This document shows positions 16,071 to 29,475 of a stretch of 64,000 nucleotides of DNA, one piece after another (the first letter of the stretch is position 1; each line of letters begins with the position of its first letter). A model generated the notes under the pieces. That model worked only from the letters and a program-made list of their open reading frames with translations. It was not told where the DNA came from and made no database searches. This DNA comes from Williamsia muralis (GTDB lineage: Bacteria; Actinomycetota; Actinomycetes; Mycobacteriales; Mycobacteriaceae): NCBI RefSeq assembly GCF_002735905.1, contig NZ_PEBD01000005.1, forward strand, positions 248,001 to 312,000. Direction: 5' to 3'. Position numbers and translations under genes: made by a program.

Positions 16071-16857
16071 ATTTCCGGCGGAGCTTGGCCATCCGGTGGG
16101 TCAGTCCCCAGCGAGGGACCTTGAAGGCCGCCTCGCGGACGATGCTCCCGCTCATCTTCGACTCCCCCAGCTCGCGCTCGGTGAACGTGATGGGGACTTC
16201 AGCGACATCGAACCCGGCCTGGACCGTCCGCCACCCGAGGTCCACCTGGAAGCAGTAGCCGTGCGACTCGATAGACGACAGGTCGAGTGTTTCCAGCACA
16301 TGGCGGCGATACGCGCGGAACCCTCCGGTGATGTCTTTGATCTTGACCCCGAGCGCCAGCCTCGAGTAGACATTGCCACCCCGCGAGAGAATTTCGCGTC
16401 GCCGCGGCCAATTGACCACCGTTCCTCCCGGAACGTACCGAGACCCGATCACCAGGTCGGCACCCTCGTTGAGGCGGTCGAGCAGTCGATGCAACTGCTC
16501 CGGAGCATGACTGCCATCGGCATCCATCTCCACCAAGACGGTGTAGTCGCGAGCCAGGCCCCACTTGAAGCCGGCAATGTAAGCGGCGCCGAGACCGTCT
16601 TTCACGGTGCGGTGCATCACATGGATGCGGTCAGCGCCGTCGGTTGCCGCCAGCTTGTCGGCGAGTTCGCCGGTGCCGTCGGGACTGCTGTCGTCGACGA
16701 TCAGAATGTGCACCGCGGGCTGCGCTGCGTGCACACGCTTGACGATCAACGGCAGGTTTTCGATCTCGTTGAACGTCGGGATGATCACCAGGGTGCCCGC
16801 CCCGTCGGCCCCGACCGGCCGCGCAGCCTGCGAGTTGTGCTCAGGCTCCGTCACCAT
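16069..16857 (-). CDS. ppm1: Polyprenol monophosphomannose synthase
   Basis: 262-residue GT2 glycosyltransferase that transfers mannose from GDP-mannose to polyprenyl phosphate, making the donor for lipoglycans and protein mannosylation. The N-terminal [15 protein letters not shown] and the metal-binding MDADGSH are diagnostic; there is no membrane domain. The ATG at 16857 follows AAAGGAGG closely; the next codon is a GTG with better spacing and could be the true start. It overlaps the end of lnt by 17 bases. In M. tuberculosis the two proteins are fused (Rv2051c); here they are separate, as in M. smegmatis, and probably interact. Confidence 0.95.
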   Translation of the reverse strand: MVTEPEHNSQAARPVGADGAGTLVIIPTFNEIENLPLIVKRVHAAQPAVHILIVDDSSPDGTGELADKLAATDGADRIHVMHRTVKDGLGAAYIAGFKWGLARDYTVLVEMDADGSHAPEQLHRLLDRLNEGADLVIGSRYVPGGTVVNWPRRREILSRGGNVYSRLALGVKIKDITGGFRAYRRHVLETLDLSSIESHGYCFQVDLGWRTVQAGFDVAEVPITFTERELGESKMSGSIVREAAFKVPRWGLTHRMAKLRRK

Positions 16858-18478
16858 GCTCCTCCTTTGACCATCCCCTGAACCTAATGCCTGGCGCCAG
16901 CAGGAACAAAAAGGCGCAGACGCCCAAGAGTACGGCCAATCGTTCGGGCCACGGTCCAATTTTCGTGGCGACGGTCTCGCCTGTGTGCAACGGAATCGTG
17001 CCCTGCAGGGTCGCGGGTTCGAAGAACCCGCTGCGTGAGCTGGTGTGGCCGTCGGGCGCGATGATCGCGCTCACACCACTCGTTGCTGCCACCACCACGG
17101 CGCGCCCGTGCTCGACCGCCCGTAGCTGTGACATCGCCAACTGCTGGTAGGTCATCTGCGTGCGTCCGAAGGTGGCGTTGTTCGTGGGCACCGAGAGGAA
17201 CTGGGCCCCCGATTGCACGGCCTTACGTGCCGAACGGTCGAACGCGATCTCCCAACACGTCGACACCCCCACGGTCACGCTCTGTCCACCGGTGGTCTCG
17301 ACGTCGACAACACCTGGGCCGGTGCCGGCGCGGAAATTGCCTGCCTGCTCGGCATATGAGGAGAAGAGGGTGAAGAAGCTTCGCCACGGCAGGTACTCGC
17401 CGAACGGCTGGATGATCTGCTTGTCGTACCGGCCACGTATCTGGTCTCCGGAATCGCGCCGTCCGTCCCACACCAGCACGGTGTTCGTCGGGCGTCCGTC
17501 AGCGTTCCGGACGAGCGTGCCCACCAGGATCGGGGCGCCGACAGCTGCTGAGGCCGCCGTGATTTCTTCGGCTGCATCCTCATTCGCGGTGGGGTCGATG
17601 TCGGAGGCGTTCTCGGGCCACACCACGATGTCGGGACGGACGGCGTCACCGGCGTCGATCGCGGCAGCCAGACGGAGGGTCTCGCGTACGTGGTTGTCCA
17701 GGACCGCCCGACGCTGATCGTTGAAGTCGAGGCCCAGCCGGGGGACGTTGCCCTGAATCGCGGCCACGGTGATCTCATCGTCGGAACTGTTCCTGCCGTC
17801 TACAGAGGGCCACAGGGCGACCGCGACAATCGGTGTGACGAGCGCGAGCACCACAACCGGCACCACGGCCTGCCATCTGACCGGCCGTCGGATCGCCGCC
17901 CCGATCACTGCGGTCAGCGCTGCCCCCGTCAAGGCCACCGAGAACGACACCAGAGGTGCACCCCCGATCGAGGCGAGTGACAGCATCGGCCCACCGACTT
18001 GACCGAAAGCTGTGCGGCCCCAGGGAAACCCGCCGAACGGGAATGATGAACGCGCCCACTCGACGGTTACCCACATGATCGCGAACCACAACGGTGCCGC
18101 GGGCCAGGTGGTAGTACGGCAGGCGATCACGCCGAACAACCCGGTGTAGAGCGACATCACCACTGCCAACGCCACCCACGGGAGCGGCCCCACATACACC
18201 CCGATCCAGGGCAGCAGCGGGAGAAAGAACCCGAGGCCGAAGACGAATCCGTACCAGAATCCCTCGCGGAATCGAACAACGTCTCTGAGCGCGGCTGCGA
18301 GCAACGCCAGCGACAAGATGCCCAGGAACCAGAGATCGCGTGGCGGGAATGCGGCCCACATGAGCACTCCTCCAAGCGCACTGACCGCGGTGCGAATCAC
18401 CCATGGTCGCTGCGTCGCGTCTCGGAGCCGGGCGATCGTTCCGCCTTCGGACTCACCTGGAGCGATTGCCGCCGTCAC
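16841..18478 (-). CDS. lnt: Apolipoprotein N-acyltransferase
   Basis: 545 residues. The N-terminal third has about six to seven membrane helices; a periplasmic nitrilase-fold domain follows, and one C-terminal membrane helix ends the protein. The catalytic triad is visible as Glu in VVWPENAS, Lys in [14 protein letters not shown] and Cys in [10 protein letters not shown]. It adds the third acyl chain to mature lipoproteins. It is read from a GTG that overlaps the upstream amidohydrolase stop by four bases, and overlaps ppm1 downstream, so the three genes are translationally coupled. Confidence 0.95.
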   Translation of the reverse strand: MTAAIAPGESEGGTIARLRDATQRPWVIRTAVSALGGVLMWAAFPPRDLWFLGILSLALLAAALRDVVRFREGFWYGFVFGLGFFLPLLPWIGVYVGPLPWVALAVVMSLYTGLFGVIACRTTTWPAAPLWFAIMWVTVEWARSSFPFGGFPWGRTAFGQVGGPMLSLASIGGAPLVSFSVALTGAALTAVIGAAIRRPVRWQAVVPVVVLALVTPIVAVALWPSVDGRNSSDDEITVAAIQGNVPRLGLDFNDQRRAVLDNHVRETLRLAAAIDAGDAVRPDIVVWPENASDIDPTANEDAAEEITAASAAVGAPILVGTLVRNADGRPTNTVLVWDGRRDSGDQIRGRYDKQIIQPFGEYLPWRSFFTLFSSYAEQAGNFRAGTGPGVVDVETTGGQSVTVGVSTCWEIAFDRSARKAVQSGAQFLSVPTNNATFGRTQMTYQQLAMSQLRAVEHGRAVVVAATSGVSAIIAPDGHTSSRSGFFEPATLQGTIPLHTGETVATKIGPWPERLAVLLGVCAFLFLLAPGIRFRGWSKEEHGDGA

Positions 18479-20085
18479 AGCCCCGCCCGGTCATAGATCG
18501 TCACGCCTGCCCTCACGGTACGAATGCACTCCGGAAGCCGGCTGCCTGAACTGAGGTCGGGTAGTGCAGGTACCCGCGACCGCGGGTCGGTGGACCAGCG
18601 GGCCACTGCCGGATCAGCCGATCCGGCAACCACCAGGTTGTCCACATCCCAGACGGCGTAGTCGGCGGGCGCGCCGGGAACGAGGGTTCCGGCCACACCG
18701 TCGCGGTGACCACCGGCCCGCCACGCCCCCCGGGTGACCGCTGCGAAAGCTGCTCGAACGGAGATGGCGCTGGCAGGGTTGTTGTGATGCGCGGCCGCAG
18801 CGATTGCCTCCCACGGACGCATCGAGGTCACCGGTGCATCCGAGCTGAAGGCCAGGCCGACGCCTGCTTTGGCCAACTGGGCGAAGTTGTTGAGTGAGCG
18901 GCCACGTTCGGGACCGAGCCGCTGCTCGTACAACTGGCCCGGGCCGCCCCAGAGGGCGTCGAACAACGGCTGCATACTGGCGATGACGCCGCAGGCAGCA
19001 AGAGTGGTGGCCTGGTCACCGGTGATCATCTCCGCGTGCTCGATGCGGTGTCCCAATCGGGCCATCGCCGGACCGCCGAACTCCGCCGCCACTTCGCGGA
19101 ATGCATTCACCACGACGTCCATCGCGCCATCGCCGATCACGTGGAAGCCCGACTGGATACCGGCAGCGGTGCAGGCGCGTAGATGAGTGGTGACGGTGTC
19201 TTCGTCGAGGTAGCAGACGCCGTGGGTGTCGGCGTCGCTGTAGGGCTCTCGGAGCAGCGCGGTGTGCGACCCGATGGCCCCGTCGATGAAGAGGTCGCCA
19301 CCGAGGCCGTGTGCGGCCGTCTCGGCCTGCAGAGCGCGGGCGTGCTCGGAGTCGGTGACGGGTTCGCCCCAGTATCGACGGATCTCGACGGGGTGGTCGA
19401 GGTGGGCCAGTGACAGGAAGTCGTCGCGGCCGCTGATGTCCGGGCCGCCGTTCTCGTGGACCGCCACGATGCCGTGTGCGGCTGCATCGTCGAGAGCAGC
19501 ACGCTGGGCGCGATGTCGCCCATTGGCGCTCAACAACATCCGGGCCGCGGCACGGACCCGGTGGTGGGCGTCGGCGGTCAGCGGCCCCTGCTCGTCGTAG
19601 CCGTGACTTCCCACCAGACCGTCGGCCCGAGCCCGCAGCGCAGTGGACACCACGGCCGAGTGTTCGTCGATGCGTGCCAGATACACCGGTCGGTTGCCAA
19701 CCACGGCATCCACTTCGGCAGTTGAAGGGCAGGTCAGATCCGGCCACGTCGATTCATCCCAACCCAGGCCCCAGATCATGTCGGTGTCGGTGTGTTCGGC
19801 AGCGTATCGGCGGATCTGTTCGATGCAGTCGTCCCGGCTCACGGCGTCACTGAGGTCCAGGCCACGTAGAGCCAGACCGGCCGAGGTCAGGTGCACGTGC
19901 GAGTCGACGAAGGCGGGCGCCACCAGTGCCCCGTCGAGATCGATCACCTGCGCGTCGGGATGCAAGGTACGGCCGACGTGATCCGAACCCACCCAGACGA
20001 TGGTGCCGTTCGCAACTGCCATGGCCGTCGCGTCGGGGGCACTCGGGGTATAGATATGGCCACCGATCAGCAATTGACTCTCCAC
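18475..20085 (-). CDS. YtcJ-like metal-dependent amidohydrolase
   Basis: 536-residue amidohydrolase-3 family enzyme. It has FVDSHVHLTSAG (the HxH metal pair), IDGAIGSHTA, HRIEHAEM and AFSSDAPVTSM (catalytic Asp), with a typical beta-sandwich built from both termini. Substrates of this family vary and are usually amides, ureas or carbamates of unknown identity; none can be named here. It is the first gene of the stretch amidohydrolase-lnt-ppm1 and overlaps lnt by four bases. The gap to fxsA upstream is 95 bases, in which I see nothing. Confidence 0.85.
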   Translation of the reverse strand: MESQLLIGGHIYTPSAPDATAMAVANGTIVWVGSDHVGRTLHPDAQVIDLDGALVAPAFVDSHVHLTSAGLALRGLDLSDAVSRDDCIEQIRRYAAEHTDTDMIWGLGWDESTWPDLTCPSTAEVDAVVGNRPVYLARIDEHSAVVSTALRARADGLVGSHGYDEQGPLTADAHHRVRAAARMLLSANGRHRAQRAALDDAAAHGIVAVHENGGPDISGRDDFLSLAHLDHPVEIRRYWGEPVTDSEHARALQAETAAHGLGGDLFIDGAIGSHTALLREPYSDADTHGVCYLDEDTVTTHLRACTAAGIQSGFHVIGDGAMDVVVNAFREVAAEFGGPAMARLGHRIEHAEMITGDQATTLAACGVIASMQPLFDALWGGPGQLYEQRLGPERGRSLNNFAQLAKAGVGLAFSSDAPVTSMRPWEAIAAAAHHNNPASAISVRAAFAAVTRGAWRAGGHRDGVAGTLVPGAPADYAVWDVDNLVVAGSADPAVARWSTDPRSRVPALPDLSSGSRLPECIRTVRAGVTIYDRAGL

Positions 20086-20180
20086 GAGCGTCCAGTCTGC
20101 CTGTCGAACCGATCGTCAGTCGCTGCAGGTCCGTGAACAAGCTGCCGCCGCGGCCGGATCCGTTCCGATGGGCAAGCGCA

Positions 20181-20717
20181 TCAGAGCTCGGTGTAGGGCT
20201 TGCGGAGTTGAGGACGTCCCGAGTCGAAGCCGGTGGTTCCCGTGGTTCCCGCACCGGAGGTATCGATGACCTGGCCGTCCACGACGGTGACTCTTGCCAT
20301 GCCGCGTCCATACCGTGCGTAGTTCTTCTCCATGGCGCTGACCACCTTGCGTGTGCCGACGGCGATGACCATGGGCCGCAACAGAACCCGAATGGGCTTG
20401 AGTAGCAAGAGAATACCGACCGCACTCGACACCAGGCCGGGGATGATCATGAGTATTGTCGCCGCGGCCAGCAGTGCGGTGTCGGCAACGGGTGCTGCTG
20501 AGTCGGCCGGATCGACGGGGCTGCCACCTGCTGCGCTGCGTCCGGCGTCGCGCAGATTGGCGAAGGTCTTGGCGCCCTGACGACGCAGCAACCAGAACCC
20601 GCCGACGACCGTTGCGACCACCAACAGCAGTGTCCAGCCGAAGCCGATGGCGTAACAGAGTCCGACGAACGCGGCGATCTCGATCGCCACATAGAGCAAG
20701 AAGAGTGCGAACTTCAT
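20181..20717 (-). CDS. fxsA: FxsA family membrane protein
   Basis: 178-residue cytoplasmic-membrane protein. It has two N-terminal helices (LFLLYVAIEIAAFVGLCYAIGFGWTLLLVVATVVGGFWLL), the family's conserved RRQGAKT loop, and a third hydrophobic stretch ILMIIPGLVSSAVGILLLL. FxsA in E. coli relieves phage T7 exclusion; in actinobacteria its role is not known. The ATG at 20715-20717 is chosen over an earlier one because the protein then begins directly with MKFALFLLY, as in the family. It corresponds to Rv2053c. Confidence 0.9.
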   Translation of the reverse strand: MKFALFLLYVAIEIAAFVGLCYAIGFGWTLLLVVATVVGGFWLLRRQGAKTFANLRDAGRSAAGGSPVDPADSAAPVADTALLAAATILMIIPGLVSSAVGILLLLKPIRVLLRPMVIAVGTRKVVSAMEKNYARYGRGMARVTVVDGQVIDTSGAGTTGTTGFDSGRPQLRKPYTEL

Positions 20718-20845
20718 GGTGTCAACCGTCCCGACTATCGGCATGTGCGTACACGGGGACAACGAACGAGATGCCCGATTTTCTCCCGACCCGTGGGATC
20801 AACGCTTTTAACGGTGTCCACCAGGGCGAATCGAAGCCGATGAGG

Positions 20846-24448
<3,603 letters not shown>

Positions 24449-24494
24449 GGGGTTCCTCCTTGCCGGGATCTCGCGCCCAGCGGGTTGGTGTGGC

Positions 24495-24600
24495 GGTACG
24501 GCAACGGGGGTCTGACTCCGGGTCTCCCCGACACAGTGGCGCGACCGCGCCGGATTTCCACCGGCTTCCCCGTTGCGGGTCGGGCTCAGCCTATAGAAGC
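24495..24600 (-). ncRNA. Cobalamin riboswitch upstream of cobN
   Basis: Read on the minus strand, the leader contains the diagnostic order: a GCAACGGGGAA segment, a CCGGTGGAAATCCGG hairpin, GCGCCACTGT (B12 box, complement at 24534-24540 GCCACTG), and GGAGTCAGAC. Nine-base arms at 24501-24509 and 24568-24576 pair to close the core. It lies 50-150 bases before the cobN start and should reduce cobN expression when cobalamin is plentiful. Boundaries are approximate. Confidence 0.9.
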
Positions 24601-24683
24601 CGGCAATCAACTGACCACGTCTGGTCGTCGATGGGCCGGCCGCCGGTGACATGCCGATCCGGCATCACCCCACGCACGGCCAG

Positions 24684-24689
24684 TACCGT
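24684..24689 (+). promoter_or_regulatory. Putative -10 element (TACCGT) of a leaderless cobG transcript
   Basis: TACCGT fits TANNNT and ends seven bases before the cobG ATG, the spacing expected for a leaderless message. No Shine-Dalgarno is present before that ATG, which agrees. Confidence 0.45.
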
Positions 24690-24696
24690 GGTCCCC

Positions 24697-25821
24697 ATGT
24701 CCCGTCCCGCCGATCGTTGTCCGGGAGTGTTCTCGGCGCATCCCGCAGCCGACGGTCATCTGGCGCGTATCCGCCTTCCCGGCGGCCGGATAACCCCCGC
24801 CCAGTTGCAAGCTCTCGTCGTGGTGGCGGAGCAGTTCGGGGACGGACACATGGAACTGACCTCGCGCGGCAACCTGCAGCTACGCGGAATAGCGGACGTG
24901 GGGGGCGCCGGCGACATGATCGTCGACGCGAATCTCATCCCGACCCCGAGTCACGAACGGGTGCGCAATGTGCAACTGTCGGCATTGAGTGGTCGCCGCG
25001 GCGGGCTGCTCGACGGCCGACCGGTCCTCGATCGACTCGACCTCGCCCTTCGCGGGGACGACGTGTTGGCTGCACTGCCGGCTCGTTTCCTCTTCGGGGT
25101 CGACGACGGGCGCGGCGACGTGCTGGCCGAGGCACCCGACGCAGGCGTCGTGGCGGTCGACAGCGGGCATTTCGACCTCGTGGTTGCCGGAAACCCCACC
25201 GGGCGGCAGGTCACAGCCGATCGCGCAGCCGCGACGATGCTCGATGTGGCTCACGCGTTCCTCACCGACCGTACGGACGAGTGGCGAGTACAGGACCTGG
25301 ATGCTTCGCCGACGATCACAGGGTTGCTCGAAGGTCTCCCCCGAGCTCGACCGCACACCCCGCCTGCCCCGCCGTCGGAGCCGCTGGTGGGCTGGCTCGC
25401 GCAGGACGACGACCTCATCTCGCTGGGTTCGGTGGTGCCTCACGGACGATTGTCTGCGCGTATCGCCGAGTTCCTCGCTGCCATCGAGCGCGACATCTAT
25501 TTCACGCCGCGCAAGGAAATCCTCATCTGTGATCTGACGGACGGAATGGCGGACACGGTGGTGCGGGTGCTGGCCCCCATGGGTCTGATCTTCGATGCAA
25601 CGTCGCCGTGGACGCGGGTGAGCGCCTGCTCTGGATTGCCGGGATGCGACAGATCGCATGCCGATGTGCGTGGGGATCTCGAGCGATTTCTGGCGATCGG
25701 CGACCAGCCCGTTGACAGCCGCGAGCACTGGGTGGGCTGCGAACGCGGCTGTGGATCGCCGCACGCTGCTCACACCCGGGTGCAGGCGACCCCGATGGGG
25801 TACGAACGCCGAGCGTTCTGA
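24697..25821 (+). CDS. cobG: Precorrin-3B synthase
   Basis: 374-residue siroheme/[4Fe-4S] enzyme of the nitrite/sulfite reductase fold that oxidises precorrin-3A in the aerobic cobalamin route. It has the two half-domain repeats; ELTSRGNLQLRG matches the siroheme-contacting region. The cluster ligands are visible as SACSGLPGCDRSHAD and GCERGCGSP. The ATG at 24697 gives a normal-length N-terminus; an open frame from 24367 would cross the riboswitch. It begins the plus-strand run cobG-cobH-cobIJ. Presence of cobG shows this is the oxygen-dependent pathway. Confidence 0.93.
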   Translation: MSRPADRCPGVFSAHPAADGHLARIRLPGGRITPAQLQALVVVAEQFGDGHMELTSRGNLQLRGIADVGGAGDMIVDANLIPTPSHERVRNVQLSALSGRRGGLLDGRPVLDRLDLALRGDDVLAALPARFLFGVDDGRGDVLAEAPDAGVVAVDSGHFDLVVAGNPTGRQVTADRAAATMLDVAHAFLTDRTDEWRVQDLDASPTITGLLEGLPRARPHTPPAPPSEPLVGWLAQDDDLISLGSVVPHGRLSARIAEFLAAIERDIYFTPRKEILICDLTDGMADTVVRVLAPMGLIFDATSPWTRVSACSGLPGCDRSHADVRGDLERFLAIGDQPVDSREHWVGCERGCGSPHAAHTRVQATPMGYERRAF

Positions 25822-25831
25822 TCGACCAACT

Positions 25832-26470
25832 ATGGTGGCTTTCACCATGTACACCTACATCCGTGACGGCGCGGAGATCTACCGTCAGTCGTTTGCGACC
25901 ATCCGCGCCGAGGCCGATCTGGCCGAGTTCGACGACGATCTGTCCCAGGTCGTCGTGCGGATGATCCACGCTTGCGGTCAGGTGGACCTCACCGACGATG
26001 TGCGCGCATCTCCGGGGCTCGTCACGGCGGCGCGCGGCGCGCTGAATCGAGGAGCTCCCGTGCTGTGCGACGCGAACATGGTTGCGTCCGGGGTCACTCG
26101 CAAACGCCTGCCTGCAGACAACGAAGTGCTCTGCCTGTTGACCGATCCGGCCACGCCGCAGTTGGCGGCGGACCTGCAGACCACCAGAACCGCTGCGGCG
26201 GTGGAATTGTGGCGGCCTTGCTTGGAAGGGGCGGTTGTGGCCATCGGGAACGCGCCCACGGCCTTGTTCGCCCTGCTCGAATTGATCGATGCCGGCGGGC
26301 CTCGACCTGCCGCCGTGATCGGGGCCCCGGTGGGTTTCATCGGCGCCGCCGAGTCGTGTGCAGCGCTGGCCGAGCGCGACGACATCGAGTTCTTGACCGT
26401 CCTCGGCCGCCGCGGCGGCTCCGCCATCACCGCTGCGGCCATCAACGCGTTGGCATCGACGGTGGAGTGA
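25832..26470 (+). CDS. cobH: Precorrin-8X methylmutase
   Basis: 212 residues. CobH moves the C11 methyl to C12, giving hydrogenobyrinate. The active-site His is in RMIHACGQVD, and LCDANMVASGVTRKRLP and AVIGAPVGFIGAAESC are family segments. The start is ATG 25832 (MVAFTMYTYIRDG); the in-frame ATG at 25847 (MYTYIRDG) would also give a complete domain. It begins 10 bases after cobG and ends one base before the cobIJ start codon. Confidence 0.95.
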   Translation: MVAFTMYTYIRDGAEIYRQSFATIRAEADLAEFDDDLSQVVVRMIHACGQVDLTDDVRASPGLVTAARGALNRGAPVLCDANMVASGVTRKRLPADNEVLCLLTDPATPQLAADLQTTRTAAAVELWRPCLEGAVVAIGNAPTALFALLELIDAGGPRPAAVIGAPVGFIGAAESCAALAERDDIEFLTVLGRRGGSAITAAAINALASTVE

Positions 26471-26471
26471 C

Positions 26472-27971
26472 ATGGCAGTACAGGGAAAACTCTGGGGCGT
26501 CGGGATCGGCCCGGGTGACAGCGAACTCGTCACGGTGAAAGCAGCCCGCATCATCGGTGAAGCAGACGTCGTCGCCTACCATTGCGCTCGACACGGCAGG
26601 TCGATCGCACGATCAGTGGCCGAACCGTATCTGCGCTCCGCCCAGCTCGAAGAAAAGCTGATGTATCCGGTGACCACGGAGACGACCGATCATCCCGGTG
26701 GGTACCGAGGTGCACTCGACGACTTCTACACCGAAGCGGCCGATGTTCTCGCGCAGCACCTTTCGGCCGGTCGCTCGGTGGCACTGCTGGCCGAAGGAGA
26801 CCCGCTCTTCTACAGCTCGTACATGCACATGCACAAACGGTTGGCGAGTCGGTTCGAGACCGAGATCATCCCCGGTGTGACGTCGGTCAGCGCATCGGCG
26901 GCGGCCACCGGATTGCCGCTCGTGGAGGCCGACGAGACGTTGACGGTGTTGCCCGGGACGCTGCCGAAGGACGAATTGGTGCGCCGCCTCGAGGACAGCG
27001 ACGCCGTCGCGATCATGAAACTCGGCCGCACCTTCCCAGATGTCGTTGCGGCCCTAGAAGAGTCTGGACGTATCGATCACGCCTGGTATGTGGAACGTGC
27101 TTCGACGGGCGCACAGAAGGTCCTGCCCATATCTGATGTGGACATCACCTCTGTCCCCTACTTCTCCATGGTGGTGATACCAGGGCGGCTCAACAGCCCA
27201 CCCCTGGCAGAACCGGCCGTCCACGGTGAGGTGGTGGTTGTCGGTCTCGGGCCCGGCGCGGCGCGCTGGACCACGCCAGAGGTTCGGGCTGAGCTCGCAA
27301 GAGCCACCGATCTGGTGGGGTACAAGACGTACCTGAACCGCATCAACCCTCGGCCTGGCCAGCGAATGCATGCCAGCGACAACCGGGTCGAATCCGAGCG
27401 AGCCTGCCTGGCACTGGATCTCGCAAAAAACGGCGCGCGCGTCGTCGTGGTGTCCTCGGGCGATCCCGGTGTGTTCGCCATGGCGGCTGCGGTTGTCGAG
27501 GAGTCGGCCGACGACCAGTGGCGCGATGTGCCGGTCCGGGTGGTTCCAGGGGTCACCGCAGCCAATGCCGTGGCGAGTCTCGCCGGCGCACCGCTGGGCC
27601 ATGACTACGCGGTGATCTCACTGTCGGACAGGCTCAAAGGGTGGGACGTCATCGTCGAGCGAGTGCGGGCAGCGCTACGTGCTGATCTGGTGATCGCCAT
27701 CTACAACCCCGGGTCGGCCAGCCGGAACTGGCAAGCAGCCGAGCTCAAAGGCATTCTGCTGGAACACAAAGCGCCCTCGACGCCCGTCATTCTGGGGCGA
27801 GACGTGGGCGGACCCGAGCAATCTGTTGTCATCAGCACGGTCGCCGATTTCGATCCGGCAGCTGTCGACATGCGAACGCTGCTCATCGTCGGGTCGTCCA
27901 CCACCACGGTGATCCAGCGGGCCGGTGGTCCGGCCGTGTTCACCAACCGCCGTTACGACAGCACCCGCTGA
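26472..27971 (+). CDS. cobIJ: Bifunctional precorrin-2 C20 / precorrin-3B C17 methyltransferase
   Basis: 499 residues made of two SAM-dependent tetrapyrrole methylases in tandem. The first (CobI, about 1-245) starts with GIGPG at 11-15 and has LLAEGDPLFYSSY. The second (CobJ, about 252-499) starts with GLGPG at 258-262 and has VVSSGDPGVFAMA and SLSDRLKGWDVI. This fusion matches M. tuberculosis Rv2066. The 3' end overlaps the convergent cobK gene by 19 bases, so transcription of one runs into the other. Confidence 0.95.
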   Translation: MAVQGKLWGVGIGPGDSELVTVKAARIIGEADVVAYHCARHGRSIARSVAEPYLRSAQLEEKLMYPVTTETTDHPGGYRGALDDFYTEAADVLAQHLSAGRSVALLAEGDPLFYSSYMHMHKRLASRFETEIIPGVTSVSASAAATGLPLVEADETLTVLPGTLPKDELVRRLEDSDAVAIMKLGRTFPDVVAALEESGRIDHAWYVERASTGAQKVLPISDVDITSVPYFSMVVIPGRLNSPPLAEPAVHGEVVVVGLGPGAARWTTPEVRAELARATDLVGYKTYLNRINPRPGQRMHASDNRVESERACLALDLAKNGARVVVVSSGDPGVFAMAAAVVEESADDQWRDVPVRVVPGVTAANAVASLAGAPLGHDYAVISLSDRLKGWDVIVERVRAALRADLVIAIYNPGSASRNWQAAELKGILLEHKAPSTPVILGRDVGGPEQSVVISTVADFDPAAVDMRTLLIVGSSTTTVIQRAGGPAVFTNRRYDSTR

Positions 27972-28711
27972 CGGACCCAGCGGGCCGCGTCCTCAGGCCT
28001 TTCCACAGCCGTGCCGGTCAGGGTGACCGGTCGCTGCACCATGATGACCGGCAGTTCGAGCTCTCGAGCTGCATCCAGTTTCGCTCGAACCAGATCTCCG
28101 CCGCTGTTCTTGGTGACGACCACATCGATTCGGTGCTCGCGCAGAAGCTTGCGCTCGCCTTCGAGTGTGTACGGCCCACGGTTGCGCAGGATCAAGTTCT
28201 GCGGCGGAGTCTCGCGCTCGGGTGGGTCGACAAGACGGATCAAGAACCAGGCGTTCTCGATGTGGGCGAACACATCAACATCCTGGCGACCTGTGGTGAG
28301 GAAGACCCGGAGATCCGGCTTGCGGTCGGCGTGCTCGGCGACTTTCGCGGCCGCACCAACGATGTCCGGAACGTCCAGCCAATGGTCCCCGGCCTGCGGT
28401 TGCCATGGGGGCCGACGAAGCGACAGCAACGGCAGTCCCGCCGACATCGTCGCTGCCGCTGCGCTGGCGGAGATCTTCCGGGCAAATGGGTGCGTGGCGT
28501 CGACCACCCCTATGCACTGTTGTTCGCGCAGCCAGGTCAGTAGCCCGTTCACTCCCCCGAAGCCGCCGATTCGAACCTCACCACTGGGCAGCGCGGGGTT
28601 CTGGACGCGGCCGGCCAGCGAGGTGATGATCGGGATGCCGTCCCGATCGAGTATCTCGGCCAGAGCACGTGCCTCCGCGGTGCCCCCGAGGATGAGAACG
28701 GGGCCGCTCAC
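27953..28711 (-). CDS. cobK: Precorrin-6A reductase
   Basis: 252-residue NADPH-dependent enzyme reducing precorrin-6A to 6B. It begins with LILGGTAEARALA and carries DATHPFARKIS and FLTTGRQDVDVF; NSGGDLVRAKLDAARELELPVIMVQRP is typical of the C-terminal half. It is the last gene of the minus-strand run SDR-cobL-cobM-cobK, overlapping cobM by four bases. Its 3' end overlaps cobIJ on the other strand by 19 bases. Confidence 0.95.
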   Translation of the reverse strand: MSGPVLILGGTAEARALAEILDRDGIPIITSLAGRVQNPALPSGEVRIGGFGGVNGLLTWLREQQCIGVVDATHPFARKISASAAAATMSAGLPLLSLRRPPWQPQAGDHWLDVPDIVGAAAKVAEHADRKPDLRVFLTTGRQDVDVFAHIENAWFLIRLVDPPERETPPQNLILRNRGPYTLEGERKLLREHRIDVVVTKNSGGDLVRAKLDAARELELPVIMVQRPVTLTGTAVERPEDAARWVRQRVLS

Positions 28712-29475
28712 GACGACACGTCGTCGTCACGGAGCTTGGTCATGCGAGCCGACGAGTACAGGTAGCTATCCGGAAAGTGTTCAGCAGCAAGTACTCTGCC
28801 CACAAAGATCACCGCGGTACGCCGAACGTCCGCCTGTGTGAGGCGGCCAGGGAGGTCGCGTAGAGCGCATCGGATGATCTGCTGGTTGTCGCGGCTGGCA
28901 AAAGCAACCACTGCGACGGGGCAGTCGAAACCGTAGTGCGGCCCGAGGGCATCCGTGATCTGTTCGGCTTGATGCGCCGCCAGGTGAAGGGCCATCGTGA
29001 CACCTGTTCGCGCCAATCCCGCCAGTTGTTCGCCCTTCGGCATGTCCGTCGAGAGTGTCGACACGCGTGTGATCAACAAAGACTGTCCGACGCCTGGCAC
29101 CGTCAGTTCCTGGCCCAGTGCGGCGGCCGCCGCGGAGAACGCCGGTACGCCGGGAACGATCTGGTACGCCACACCGTGTTGCTCGAGGAGCCGCACCTGT
29201 TCTGCAACAGCCGAATACAAGCTCGGGTCGCCGCTGTGCAAGCGCGCTACATCGTGACCGGACCTGTCGGCCGACACGATGTGCTCGATGATCTGGGACA
29301 ACGGCATTTTCGCGGTGTTGATCATGGTGGCGTCTGGTGGGCAGTGCTCCAGCATCTCGGCCGGGACGAGAGAGCCGGCGTAAAGGCATGTGTCGCATCG
29401 CGATAGGAGTGTCGCACCACGCAGGGTGATGAGATCGGCGGCTCCTGGTCCCGCGCCGATGAAGTAGACGGTCAC
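28708..29475 (-). CDS. cobM: Precorrin-4 C11-methyltransferase
   Basis: 255 residues; a single tetrapyrrole methylase domain using SAM. The N-terminal GAGPGAADLITLRG, the central RLHSGDPSLYSAVAEQ and the VPGVPAFSAAAAALG segments are characteristic. It overlaps cobK and cobL by four bases on each side, so the minus-strand cob genes should be translationally coupled. Confidence 0.95.
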   Translation of the reverse strand: MTVYFIGAGPGAADLITLRGATLLSRCDTCLYAGSLVPAEMLEHCPPDATMINTAKMPLSQIIEHIVSADRSGHDVARLHSGDPSLYSAVAEQVRLLEQHGVAYQIVPGVPAFSAAAAALGQELTVPGVGQSLLITRVSTLSTDMPKGEQLAGLARTGVTMALHLAAHQAEQITDALGPHYGFDCPVAVVAFASRDNQQIIRCALRDLPGRLTQADVRRTAVIFVGRVLAAEHFPDSYLYSSARMTKLRDDDVSS

